Shown here piece after piece: positions 51,499 through 60,569 of a DNA stretch of 64,000 nt. Every line of letters begins with the position of its first letter. Within the stretch, counting starts at the first letter, position 1. The position numbers were made by a program, and so were the translations under genes. Under the pieces are notes generated by a model. That model was not told the DNA's origin. It was given only the letters and a program-made list of their open reading frames with translations, and did not search any database. Source of the DNA: Hippopus hippopus (Eukaryota > Mollusca > Bivalvia > Cardiida > Cardiidae); the NCBI GenBank assembly GCA_946811185.2, contig OX328107.1, positions 15,217,565 to 15,281,564 of the forward strand, written 5' to 3'.

Positions 51499-54400
51499 GT
51501 CTATATGTCGTTATCACTCCACCTGTCCCTACTTTCGTCTAATCATCTGTTAGCCAACATGTCCTTCCCTTTGTATTTCTGCATGTCTCTCAATTTAGTT
51601 TAATTCAGAAATTTGATTTAAGAAAATGTTATCTTACCGGTTTAGTGTCCCCCATTTCGTATCACTTCTGACATAACCTATCAACACCATCAAGTGTTTT
51701 GGAAAAGTTCAAACTTCTCGCTTCACTTATTTTCCTTTGGTCATCCCTGGACATAACTCTTTACTAGACGCCAAAATTTTGGACCTGTCTAAATAGAAAG
51801 TGGTTGTAGACTACAAATTAATTGTCGGTCAAATAGAGGAGTTTGTGATAATAAAGTGTAGAAAACATTGGGGAAAGGGAAGTAAGTAATTGCTAGTTAT
51901 CCAGCATTTTCTCCTTTTTCCACGATATTGTTAACAGCATTTTTACAAAGGGTCGTAGAAGTTAGAGCTGTTTTGGTTCAGGGTTTTATATACACCCCTT
52001 CATCCCATACAACTACAGGTGGGGGCGTTCTTTTTTGAACCCACTGTCTTACAAATACCGCTTTTTAAACTTTTTCCACACAATCACGATTTTTAACGAC
52101 GCTGAAGAAAAAGCCTTTGGAAAACATTGTTTGAAAAGGAGAAAATGCTGGTCACCAGCATTTTCTCCTTTTCCCACAAAGTTTTTTTATCCTTCCCAAT
52201 ATAAATTTCATTTTTAAGCCACATTTATTTCGTCATCTGCAAACGCAGTGAACATGGACCAGTCTAAAATGTTGTAGTTTGGTAAAGAGTTAAACCCCTC
52301 CTGCGAAAGACAATTTTTTTAAAATATCATGACAAAAACAGTTATTGCTTGTAACAGGCAATTTCTCAATTGCCCTACAATGTTTTCTAATGACAAGAGA
52401 AGTGCACAATTTACTTCCCTCCAAATAGATCTGCTTTTTGTCAAGTGTGGTTGTCAGTGGATGTCCAGTTAGTCATTCAATTGGTTGGTTGGTTGGTTGG
52501 GTGGGTGGGTGAGTGGGTGTGTTGGTGGTTGAATGGGTGCTTGCTCTTTTAGTTGCTTGCTTGGTTTCTTGGTTGGATGGTTGCTTTGGGCTTCAAACCT
52601 CGTTTTAAAAATCTTTACAAAGCAATCAAATGCTTACGGCTCTCAGAAAAAGCCTTTGCACAAACGGTGGACTAGGAGAAATATAAAATGTCAAGACTTA
52701 CAGCAATTGCAGACGACAAAGTCATTATGGCTCAAATGTTGGGTAATGTCTTTAAAAGAGTAAAAACATTGTCGGAAAAGGAGAAAATACTCTATACATA
52801 GAAGGTGTGGTATCGTTAAAACAAGGGATTGTTATTTAGTAAAGGGTTACATATACTAAGACTATCTCTTTTTTTTAAATTACATATGTCTATAAACAAG
52901 GACCGACGCAATGACATTGTTCCTAGTTTAATTAACCTGCAAATGAAGTGTGTGAATGTCCCAGTTTTCCTGACATTTATCCCACATACGGAATTCTGTT
53001 TCCGCCATCGAGTTGTTCAACTTCAGCGTGAATTAAAATGACGCAAACCTGTGTCGATTTTTTGAAAACTCTTTACCAGACGATATAAGTTTAGACATGT
53101 ACAAATTGTAAGGGGGGAGGGGGGGGGGGGGGGTGTGGGGGTGGGGGAAAGACTGAAGTCTAAATAAGGAATCCTAATCATTAGTTTTCTTCTCGGATTT
53201 AAGAGACGATGGCGCGACCGCGCTTCCATACATGGTAAAATTGTATTCTACGTAACAGTGCTATGTCTGCGCGATAAGACAAAAACGGATCCATAAGCTG
53301 ACTGTACGCTTGTTTTAAGTACAAGTAACGTTTTTTATGATAAAGGAAACACAAGACTGACTGAGTGACTGACTGACTTGATTTAGCTTTTTCAGCGCAA
53401 AATATAATTGAGCCATACTCTGGTTAAAGGGGGCTTGATGCATCTCCGTAATCCGTTATACCAAGCAAAACATCACATAATTATGGACCCATAAAATCCA
53501 TTTTTTCTAATAACCGACTGGATTCGAGGTAGACTAGTCCTTCGACATACAGAAAAATGACCTACAGCAAAAAGTTTCGGCCCAGGTCAGCCTGTGCGGA
53601 CTGCGCTGGCTGACCTGGGTGGATACGGTTTGCAGGCGTATTAAGCCCCCTTTTCACACAGCATGGCTAATATCATCTGGACCTCTTTCGACGGCTGAAG
53701 ATGCCATCCACTGACACTTAGACAGATTTTTATCTGATAGGTTTGGCTACACAGGCGGACAGTATTGATCCAACATCAGACTGCACGTTTTGTGCATCCT
53801 GATCTTGATCTGTGCTGTCGGCGAAAGCCTCAATGTTTTCTCTCGCTGAGAAGGTTTAACGAGGTATATCACAAATTTTTCTAACGGATAGATTTTTTTC
53901 AAAACTTGCACATGCAAAGCTCATAATGTCTCTAGGTGATTACAGTAAAATCAAAGTACTGAAAGTACTGACAGACTAGGGAATTTGAAATAAGTGGCTA
54001 TGGTAAAGGTAAAACTTGGTTAGTTTATACAAGATTGAAGAAAAATTGTAAAATTCAGGTTTGATTCCATTCCAGTTCCACCGGCTCATTCCGGTTATAA
54101 AGTTCAATCCCGATCCAGTTCAATCCATTGACTTTACCCAACGCACTTGACTACTAACTTGGCAAATTACAAAAACTATGAAAACCTTGTTTGTTAACTT
54201 TGAATTGAAAACAAGTTATTTCGTTGAAATGATATCCCCCTCCGAAAAAGACTTTTTTAATATAAACATACAAGAGGTATCGCGTTTTGCATGTACACGT
54301 GGCCTTTTTGTTACTGGTCCATAACAAAATTTTACAAAAAGACCCCTTTTTCCATAACATGGCATTTCATTAAATGAAAACAAATAATGCTTGTTTTTGG

Positions 54401-54984
54401 CTCATGATAAACAACATAAATATGAAGGTTCATAAAATTTTGTCCAGTAGATCTACTTAAAGAGATATTGGTTCATAAAGGAAATATACATCAAGTCCCC
54501 TTTTTCCATGACACAGCATCAAATGAATAAATAATTTTATCAGTGGACTATCATAAGAAACACATGTACAGTTTCAACATTTTCAAAAAGGATTTTAGAA
54601 GATATACGTCCGGATGGACGAACGGACAGATGGGCAGTGTAGATTAAGATCAGACTGCACAGACTGCAGTCTGATCTTGGATTCACATTGTCCAATAAGG
54701 GTATATTTTTTTCTCCAAAATATAACTTTGAAATAGTAATATTCAGGTTTTTACCATCAGCTTGAAAGTTTCATTTATTTATTTATTTATTTTATTTTTT
54801 TTAGCAGATTAAGGGTTAAACTTAAACTGGATTATATAGTTAATCAATAGCACAAGATATAATTGTGTAGTAAACTGTTCAACTCTTTACAAAACGAAAA
54901 ATTTTCACTCGTCCAAACTCAAAGCTGTTCTAGACTATAAAGGTAAATGTGGCTGAAACCTGATGCTAACAGGGCAGATAGCAA

Positions 54985-55040
54985 TGTGAGAGAAGGAGGA
55001 AATGCTGGTTGCCAGCATTTTCTCCTTTTTCCCGCAATGT
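54985..55040. repeat. Family C interspersed hairpin (representative copy)
   Basis: Short inverted repeat with arms of the type GGAGAAAATGCTGG / CCAGCATTTTCTCC. Other copies lie near 930-985, 2940-3000, 20440-20490, 27220-27280, 49100-49150, 49380-49435, 49855-49915, 50430-50490, 51880-51925 and 52125-52185. Element 2 is inserted in a copy (left part ending at 30715, right part from 47635). Confidence 0.7.
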
Positions 55041-56497
55041 TTTCACAGGACATCTTCCCCAATTTCGTTAAAACTTGTGATTGCGTGGTAAAGTGTTAAT
55101 ATACACGAGGTAAAATAAGAGTTCAACATATCATTTTCTCGGTACACAATGATCTAAATAATGAATGACTGAAGGAATGACAAGGGTTCCCTGTCCAGTG
55201 AGGGTTAATGTTGCTGGGATTTGCTACAAGTTACCAGGGTGTATCTATTTTTAGATTCATTGATAATGTTACTGTGTTGTAGGAATACGTTTATGTGTAT
55301 GAGCCTGATTTGCATAGGTCACTTAATTTACATATAAGCAAACATCTTGTACCATATCAATGCCATATTGTCCAGTCTATTATTTTTTAAGTAGACATGT
55401 TCAAATCGGGATGGTAGAGATTTTGTGGGTTTTTTTTTTTTGTCAAAATTGTCATATATAACAGAATTAAGACTGCTAATAGAAAGAATTATTTTTCTGT
55501 GAGGCAGTATTTGGCAACTGTGGGGTTTTTTGTTTACATCGCAACTAAGTCAATCTGTATGCCAATAGACTAGCTTCGCTAGTCTAAAAAGATGTGGGTC
55601 ACTGTGCTCGTTTCTGAGAAATTTGCTTTTGAAAAAGGTATATACAGTTCCAAAATTCAGCTTATATTGGATTTAAAGCGCCATTCTTTGATGGTCAGAA
55701 AAAGAGGAAAATTACCGGAGGAATATGCAAATATACATCATTTTAATGAAAATTCATTTTTTGCGCAAAAATATACAAAAGCCTGGTTTTGAGCATGATA
55801 AATGTACAAATATGCATGTTATATTTAGACCATTAGTTAAAAAGGGAGATAATTTGGCCGAATTAAGGGTTATTCTTTAATAAATACATACTTTCTAACG
55901 GACAGATTTTTCTTAAAATTTCCACACTTATAGTATTTATAATTCTGAACAATAAGAAAAAATAGAAATGGCACCTATCCGTGCTTATTTTGTTAGAAAA
56001 CAAGGACGAAGGTCACTGTGAGGGTTTAATTTTTTCAAGGAAAAAAATAGGATAAAAGCTCAGCAGACATCGTGGGAAAGGCAGAAATTGCTCATAAGAA
56101 GAGATTTCTCCTTTTCCCACAATAATTTTCAATGTGGAAACAGCTATAATTCCACAGCTTTAAATTTCCTGCCTTTGTTTGCTTGTTTGGTGTGTAACCT
56201 TGTCAACAGTATTTTAATTATTTCCCAGTGACTGTTTTACTAATACTACCCGAAGAAAGTGCTACTTGTTTCAGTGCACCAATAGTATTACCATACGGCA
56301 AAAAATACATAGGTGCACTTTTAATTCACTATCCATGACAAAAACATATGCGCTGTAGGATGCGCGCGAACATTTGTGATATACGTTGTTAAGCCTTCAG
56401 TGCCAGTGGTTAGTTTGGTTGCAGCAAACAGGGTAAGAGCAGAATACCGGTAAGACTAAATTCAGCCATGCTCTGTGAAAAGGGGGTCTAATGCACT

Positions 56498-56503
56498 GAC
56501 AAG
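56498..56503. repeat. Predicted left target-site duplication of element 3 (GACAAG)
   Basis: The six bases just outside the AGTAGTATAGG tip. The partner would lie beyond the window. The truncated family A repeat at 56463-56503 marks the host side. Confidence 0.6.
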
Positions 56504-56515
56504 AGTAGTATAGGG

Positions 56516-56561
56516 AGGTAGCGTAGGGACACGGCCGATCCGCCGTGTCCCTACGCTACCT
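56516..56561. other. Terminal hairpin of element 3
   Basis: Perfect 20-bp inverted repeat (56516-56535 with 56542-56561) around CGATCC, 12 bases from the tip. Unrelated in sequence to the element 1 hairpin but at the same position, so the structure and not the sequence is conserved. Confidence 0.85.
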
Positions 56562-56829
56562 ACCCTGTAGAGCCCCAGGCTACCTACCCTACAGCGCCCA
56601 GGTTGCCTACCCTGAGGGGAATTTGGCCCTATATCACTGAGTTGGACTTAGTTTTTTCTTCACCTATGGATGATTTCTCTCTCTAAAAGCCTGAGCATTG
56701 AGTTGGACTTAGACTTTTTTCTGAGTTTTTTTTACTCTCTGGAGTGTAACTCTTCGGAGTGTAACTCTTCTAAAAGAAAGAAGAAGATTGACAATTTGAA
56801 AAAAGATAGAACTTTCGTGGTAAATGGTT

Positions 56830-56893
56830 AGTCCTGAGAAGGACTGTTGGGTTAGCCCTGAAAAGGACTGTTGGGTTAGCTCTGAAAAGAGCT
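56830..56893 (-). terminator. Three histone-type stem-loops distal to the 71-aa gene
   Basis: 56830-56845 (loop variant TCTC), 56854-56869 (one stem pair is a U-G wobble) and 56878-56893. The wobble and compensating stem changes indicate selection on RNA pairing. Confidence 0.62.
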
Positions 56894-57037
56894 GTGACAA
56901 TTTGAAGATAGAACTTTCGTCTGAAAATTTGAAGATAGAACTTTCGTCTGACAATTTGAAGAAATGACAATTTGAAGAAAAGATAGAACTTTCGTCTGAC
57001 AATTTGAAGAAAGATAGATCTTTCATGGTAGATGGTT

Positions 57038-57053
57038 AGCCCTGAAAAGGGCT
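57038..57053 (-). terminator. Histone-type 3' stem-loop after the 71-aa gene
   Basis: Sense AGCCCTTTTCAGGGCT, then AACCATCTACCATGAAAG, 43 bp past the stop codon. Confidence 0.7.
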
Positions 57054-57095
57054 GTTGGGGTGTCCTAAAAAGGACCTGGTTTGGAGGTTGTGTTT

Positions 57096-57311
57096 TTAAG
57101 CACAACCTCCAACTTTTCTGCAGGCTGGGCAGCTACTCGCTGCCCGCCTCTTCAACCTTTTTAACTCCTGCTCGCTTAGGTTGAACCGCAGCGAAAACGC
57201 TGGCTCGTTATCATCATCCCAGGTTTCAGTTTTCGGTACGACAACCTCCTTCTTCCTCCTTGGCAATTGAGCGAGCTCCCAAAAGTCCATATCTCTAAGT
57301 GTTGTTTCCAT
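57096..57311 (-). CDS. 71-aa arm protein, homologue of the element 1 70-aa gene
   Basis: Starts METTLRDMDFWELAQLPRRK and ends AASSCPACRKVGGCA, matching the element 1 protein at both ends and in the acidic centre (TWDDDNEPAFSL). I chose the ATG at 57311, equivalent to the start in element 1; the open frame extends upstream through the promoter. Differences are scattered substitutions with no gaps except one residue, consistent with purifying selection. Same hairpin around the stop codon and the same 3' stem-loop. Confidence 0.78.
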   Translation of the reverse strand: METTLRDMDFWELAQLPRRKKEVVVPKTETWDDDNEPAFSLRFNLSEQELKRLKRRAASSCPACRKVGGCA

Positions 57312-57359
57312 CTTATAGTGAGTCGTAGAAAATGATGAATGTATGGAAATAACGCTGGG

Positions 57360-57427
57360 TTTTATAGCTTTACAGGAGGATTGAACTAGTTGACCCATGA
57401 CGTCATTTTCTCCTATGTTTTTCCCGC
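57360..57427 (-). promoter_or_regulatory. S-phase-like promoter of the 71-aa gene
   Basis: TATAAAA (57360-57366), TGACGTCA (57398-57405) and TTTCCCGC on plus (57420-57427), with CCAATCAG (about 57470) and CCAATCC (about 57516) upstream. Confidence 0.75.
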
Positions 57428-57645
57428 GTCGGCGTTTCATACTGTTTTGGCTCCAAATTAATGTTATCCAATCAGAATTATCGTTTTATTTGTAATTGTA
57501 AATGTTTTATTGTTGACCAATCCATAGTTTTGTTACATTTTTTCTTGTTCTGATAAGAAAAACTAGAGTTTGACTATCCTATGACTTTTTTTGATTGTGA
57601 GTCTTCTGACAATTTGAAAAGAAAGATGTTTCATTGAAGATAGTT

Positions 57646-57661
57646 AGCCCTGAAAAGGGCT
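57646..57661 (-). terminator. Histone-type 3' stem-loop after the 46-aa gene
   Basis: Sense AGCCCTTTTCAGGGCT, then AACTATCTTCAATGAAAC, 24 bp after the stop codon. Confidence 0.68.
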
Positions 57662-57684
57662 GTTTTTGTGCAGAATACACTTTT

Positions 57685-57825
57685 TTATCCTCCTCTCTTT
57701 CTTTCGATTGTTTCCATTGTATCTAGCATTTGTAGCAGATGCTCAATTTCATATCTGATATATCTGAAACGTTCTCTTTCTTCTAACCAGAAGAACAATG
57801 AGAGGAAAAATGTCAATCCAAACAT
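57685..57825 (-). CDS. 46-aa small membrane protein
   Basis: Short gene: a hydrophobic N-terminus (MFGLTFFLSLFFWL) then a charged helix (EERERFRYIRYEIEHLLQML). It looks like a type III/tail-in membrane peptide. Supported by its position between gene cassettes and by its own histone-type stem-loop downstream. A TATA-like CATATAAAC lies about 70 bp upstream. No counterpart in the element 1 arm. Confidence 0.55.
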   Translation of the reverse strand: MFGLTFFLSLFFWLEERERFRYIRYEIEHLLQMLDTMETIERKRGG

Positions 57826-57988
57826 TGTGGGATACTGACTCAGCTTTATGATAGTTAATGGTGAATGAGAAAAATTAATCGGAGTTTAGTGTTTATATGT
57901 TTATGTGCAATGGGACACTTTTTTAGGCTTTTGATTGTAAGTCTTTTGACAATTTTGAAGAAAGAAAGATCTTTTCTTGAAGATGGTT

Positions 57989-58004
57989 AGCCCTGAAAAG
58001 GGCT
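57989..58004 (-). terminator. Histone-type 3' stem-loop after the 98-aa gene
   Basis: Sense AGCCCTTTTCAGGGCT, then AACCATCTTCAAGAAAAGATC: this copy has the closest match to the histone downstream element (CAAGAAAGA type), about 10 bases after the stem. Confidence 0.72.
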
Positions 58005-58072
58005 GTTTTTAGGGAAGGGCTGTTTTTAGAGAGAAGGAATTAACTTGAAAATGTTTATTCAGTATCAGTCGA

Positions 58073-58369
58073 TTAGCTGTCTGACTCAGTCCTTTCAGCG
58101 GCGATTTGCTCGCGGAAAAGACGGTCTACCTGCTCAGTTTTTGAAATAACATACTGAAAATACATTTCAAGCGTGCCTTCAATGATCAATTCCTTCATCC
58201 GAAGGTTATAACAGAACACCCTGTTATTTGCAAGTTCAGCCCTCTCGTAACGCTTTTTTACTTCAACTAAGCGTTGATTAAGCAAAATGATCTGTCTCTT
58301 CGCTCTTCTTAACTTTCGCTCGGCATCCATCCAAGTGAAACGTCTGTCGAGTGTTGGTCTTGAAGCCAT
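58073..58369 (-). CDS. 98-aa coiled-coil arm protein
   Basis: Highly charged: DAERKLRRAKRQIILLNQRL then VEVKKRYERAEL form a long basic helix, followed by an acidic C-terminus. Probably a dimeric coiled coil. Carries the full E2F/CRE/TATA promoter and a histone-type stem-loop. Absent from the element 1 arm. Function unknown. Confidence 0.68.
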   Translation of the reverse strand: MASRPTLDRRFTWMDAERKLRRAKRQIILLNQRLVEVKKRYERAELANNRVFCYNLRMKELIIEGTLEMYFQYVISKTEQVDRLFREQIAAERTESDS

Positions 58370-58406
58370 TGCGAAAAATGAAATGTATGGAAAATATATC
58401 GCAGAG

Positions 58407-58474
58407 ATTTATAGCTTTTCAGACGGATTGACCTACTTGACTCATGACGTCATTTTCTCCTATGTTTTTCCCGC
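58407..58474 (-). promoter_or_regulatory. S-phase-like promoter of the 98-aa gene
   Basis: TATAAAT (58407-58413), TGACGTCA (58445-58452), TTTCCCGC on plus (58467-58474), then CCAATCAG (about 58515) and CCAACCC (about 58562). Confidence 0.75.
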
Positions 58475-58711
58475 GTCGGCGTTTCATACCGTTTTGGTTC
58501 TGAATTAATGTTGTCCAATCAGAATTACCGTTTTATTTCTAATGACAAATGTTTATTGTTGACCAACCCGTAGTTTTGTTACATTTTTTCTTGTTCGGGT
58601 CAGAAAAAACTAGAGTTTGACTATTCTATGACTTTTTTTAGTTTTGATTGTAAGTCTTTTTTGAGTTTTGACAATTTTGAAGAAAAGATAGAACTTTCAT
58701 GCTAAATGGTT

Positions 58712-58727
58712 AGTCCTGAAAAGGACT
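58712..58727 (-). terminator. Histone-type 3' stem-loop after the 101-aa gene
   Basis: Sense AGTCCTTTTCAGGACT, then AACCATTTAGCATGAAAG, about 50 bp after the stop codon. Confidence 0.7.
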
Positions 58728-58777
58728 GTTTTGTTTTGGAGGTTGTGTTTTTTCATCTCACGTTGTTTTTTCCACTT

Positions 58778-59083
58778 CTAATGACAACATCCGAAATTCG
58801 CATGACAAATAGGGCATGCTTCAACTCTTTTTCTGATTACCATTGCTCCATTATCGAAAGTAATCTTCCTCCCAAATTTGACATCAACCAAGATGACATC
58901 CGGCGTTGTCTTTAAAAATAGTTGAACTAATCTTTCGCCGAGATCTTTGTATGGCTGTGTTATACGTTGTGGTTGGTTTTGTTCCTCCTCTCCTACGAAA
59001 TGAGTGTTTAGTTGCAATAACTGCTGACCGGCATTCAAATAGTCTTGGAGAGCCTCACGTAGTTGATGATTTATCTCCTCCAT
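58778..59083 (-). CDS. 101-aa arm protein, homologue of the element 1 88-aa gene
   Basis: MEEINHQLREALQDYLNAGQ start and ACPICHANFGCCH end match the element 1 protein. It has about 13 extra residues (FDNGAMVIRKRVE) before the Cys tail. The upstream leader has a duplicated ATTCGGAAGCAGTATCAAT unit. It keeps the shared leader and stem-loop. Conservation with an indel in a loop supports a real protein. Confidence 0.78.
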   Translation of the reverse strand: MEEINHQLREALQDYLNAGQQLLQLNTHFVGEEEQNQPQRITQPYKDLGERLVQLFLKTTPDVILVDVKFGRKITFDNGAMVIRKRVEACPICHANFGCCH

Positions 59084-59515
59084 ATTGATACTGCTTCCGA
59101 ATATTGATACTGCTTCCGAATATTGACACCGCTTTCGAAGTGATCGTTAGCTGAGAGTCAAAGAAATGGTGAATGTATGAAAATATCGCTGGGTTTTATA
59201 CGTTTAAGGAGGATTGAAAACTTTTAAAGAGCTCGGACCTGGCAGAAAGCACATACATTTTTTTCCCATCCTACGTTTCATGCTAATATAGCAAAAAAGT
59301 TATGACCCGATGTATGGGAAAAAATGTAGGCAGGACAAGTCTTTGGGAAAAACAGAATGAAGAACTCTATTGTTTTTTTGAACTTTTATTTATTGAACAG
59401 AACTGAACAATGAACATATTTACAATGAACATATTTTACAATGACCTGTAAAAAAAGACAAAAAATGAAATATTCACAATGAATTGATAGCAAAAAAAAA
59501 AAAGAAGATCATTTT
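59084..59515 (-). promoter_or_regulatory. Leader and promoter of 101-aa gene, and poly(A) region of the late genes
   Basis: 59084-59330 matches the element 1 arm promoter/leader. At about 59380-59410 the minus strand has AATAAATAAAAG, a likely poly(A) signal for the protease transcript, which lacks a histone-type stem-loop. AT-rich ACAATGAAC repeats follow. Confidence 0.55.
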
Positions 59516-60017
59516 TCACTGTTTGTGGGTTTGAGTCTCTGAAATTTTCTTGTATAGAATTCCGTAGTGTTGATTAAACCACAATGATACATCTCGATCG
59601 TTTCGATGGTGTTTCGTTGAGAAGAATTTCTGTTGAAGATATTTCTGTATATTGTATCCTCTAGCAGCAGCATCAAATACAAAGATACAGTAAAGTCCGC
59701 AAACTTTACCCTGTAGACTCTGAAGAGTTTGTCGATTGTATCTCCACGTTGAAGAATGATTGTCTAAAAAGTTAATGATTTCTGGCTCAAGTGGTGGTAG
59801 TCCATACGAATCAAAGTATAGCACATTGTCATTATTGTTGAATATCACTGCCACCCAGTGTTCTCCTGGTTTATTTGATCTCTCTGTATTCACAATGTAA
59901 GCTTTAACATGATTTGGTTTCTGTCGAGGTAACTGATCTTTTGCACAGACTTTCGCCTGTAGATTTTTTTATCCAGATACCGTGATCCAATATGTATTGA
60001 ATTTCATAAGTATGCAT
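59516..60017 (-). pseudogene. PRO: Adenain-like protease with a frameshift near its N-terminus
   Basis: Catalytic region intact: His in GEHWVAVIF, Asp in LYFDSYG, Gln and Cys in LQGKVCGLYCIFVF. The frame that carries it has no ATG (its first possible start is a GTG). A likely start, ATG at 60017, lies in another frame, and the two frames meet at a run of seven T (59964-59970). Either the gene is inactivated, slippage is used, or the run is mis-sequenced. It starts 15 bases after the stop of the upstream 154-aa gene. Confidence 0.85.
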
Positions 60018-60032
60018 CACGTTTTTTTCTTC

Positions 60033-60497
60033 TTAATCACTTTCTTCCCAGGATTGTTTTACTTTGTTACACCAGTTATGTAACCAAGACGAATCCACAA
60101 ATTCAGATAAAATGTTTTGTTTTATATCCTTCCACAATCTGTAGGTTTCCACATAGTCACTGCCATCGAGTTTCATTTCCATTAATTCAGGATACCATTT
60201 TTCCATGATTTTGTATGGATTTAATTCCATCATAGCTTTTTCTATGAACATATCCGTATGTTCTTGTCTGTTCTTGAATAAACACAGATCGTGCTGTATT
60301 TGACTGGGGTGGTCCACTTGACATCCGTAACACTGGTTGCGAACTTCACTTGCAATAAGATTTTGTAATTCTTCAATCATATGTTTTTCGAAGCTATTGT
60401 GAATGTCATTTTTCCGAGTAGAGATGCACTTTGAAGTAGAATATTTCACTTTTTCTGCTTCTTCTCTCAGTGATATAGCAAATCTGAGTCCCAGCAT
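60033..60497 (-). CDS. 154-aa unknown protein with Cys/His cluster
   Basis: Central NQCYGCQVDHPSQIQHDLCL is a Cys/His cluster that may bind zinc. The rest is helical, ending WLHNWCNKVKQSWEESD. I recall similar unnamed proteins next to capsid genes in invertebrate Polinton-like elements, but no function. Short gap from the MCP stem-loop, with TATATAG about 20 bp before the ATG. Confidence 0.65.
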   Translation of the reverse strand: MLGLRFAISLREEAEKVKYSTSKCISTRKNDIHNSFEKHMIEELQNLIASEVRNQCYGCQVDHPSQIQHDLCLFKNRQEHTDMFIEKAMMELNPYKIMEKWYPELMEMKLDGSDYVETYRLWKDIKQNILSEFVDSSWLHNWCNKVKQSWEESD

Positions 60498-60520
60498 CGT
60501 TTTTTCTATATATGCTCTTT

Positions 60521-60536
60521 AGTCCTGAAAAGGACT
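60521..60536 (-). terminator. Histone-type 3' stem-loop after the major capsid gene
   Basis: Sense AGTCCTTTTCAGGACT, then AAAGAGCATATATAG, 33 bp after the MCP stop. AAAGAG is the U7-pairing core in some histone downstream elements. This extends the hairpin beyond the small arm genes. Confidence 0.62.
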
Positions 60537-60569
60537 GTTTTTTCTGATGTGATTTTTTTTTTCCCGAAG

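Larger units (their letters stand above)
47641..56497. other. Host repeat-rich DNA with no recognised gene
   Basis: I found no exon or gene homology here. It holds family A copies (48057-48320, 49595-49852, 53411-53668), family B (50200-50265, 50619-50685, 53757-53822, 54625-54690) and many family C hairpins. Microsatellites occur at 48820-48850 (GCAA), 51300-51345 and 51470-51500 (CTAT), 52480-52520 (TTGG/GGGT), and a poly-G tract at about 53110-53132. Upstream or intronic SLCO sequence is possible. Confidence 0.5.

Noticed and set aside
55592..55792. 66-aa plus-strand frame in host DNA
   Set aside because: No recognisable domain, no splice or promoter support, repeat-rich context.
59516..59893. 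125-aa protease starting at MNTERS as a complete gene
   Set aside because: The first codon is GTG and an N-terminal part lies in another frame upstream to 60017.
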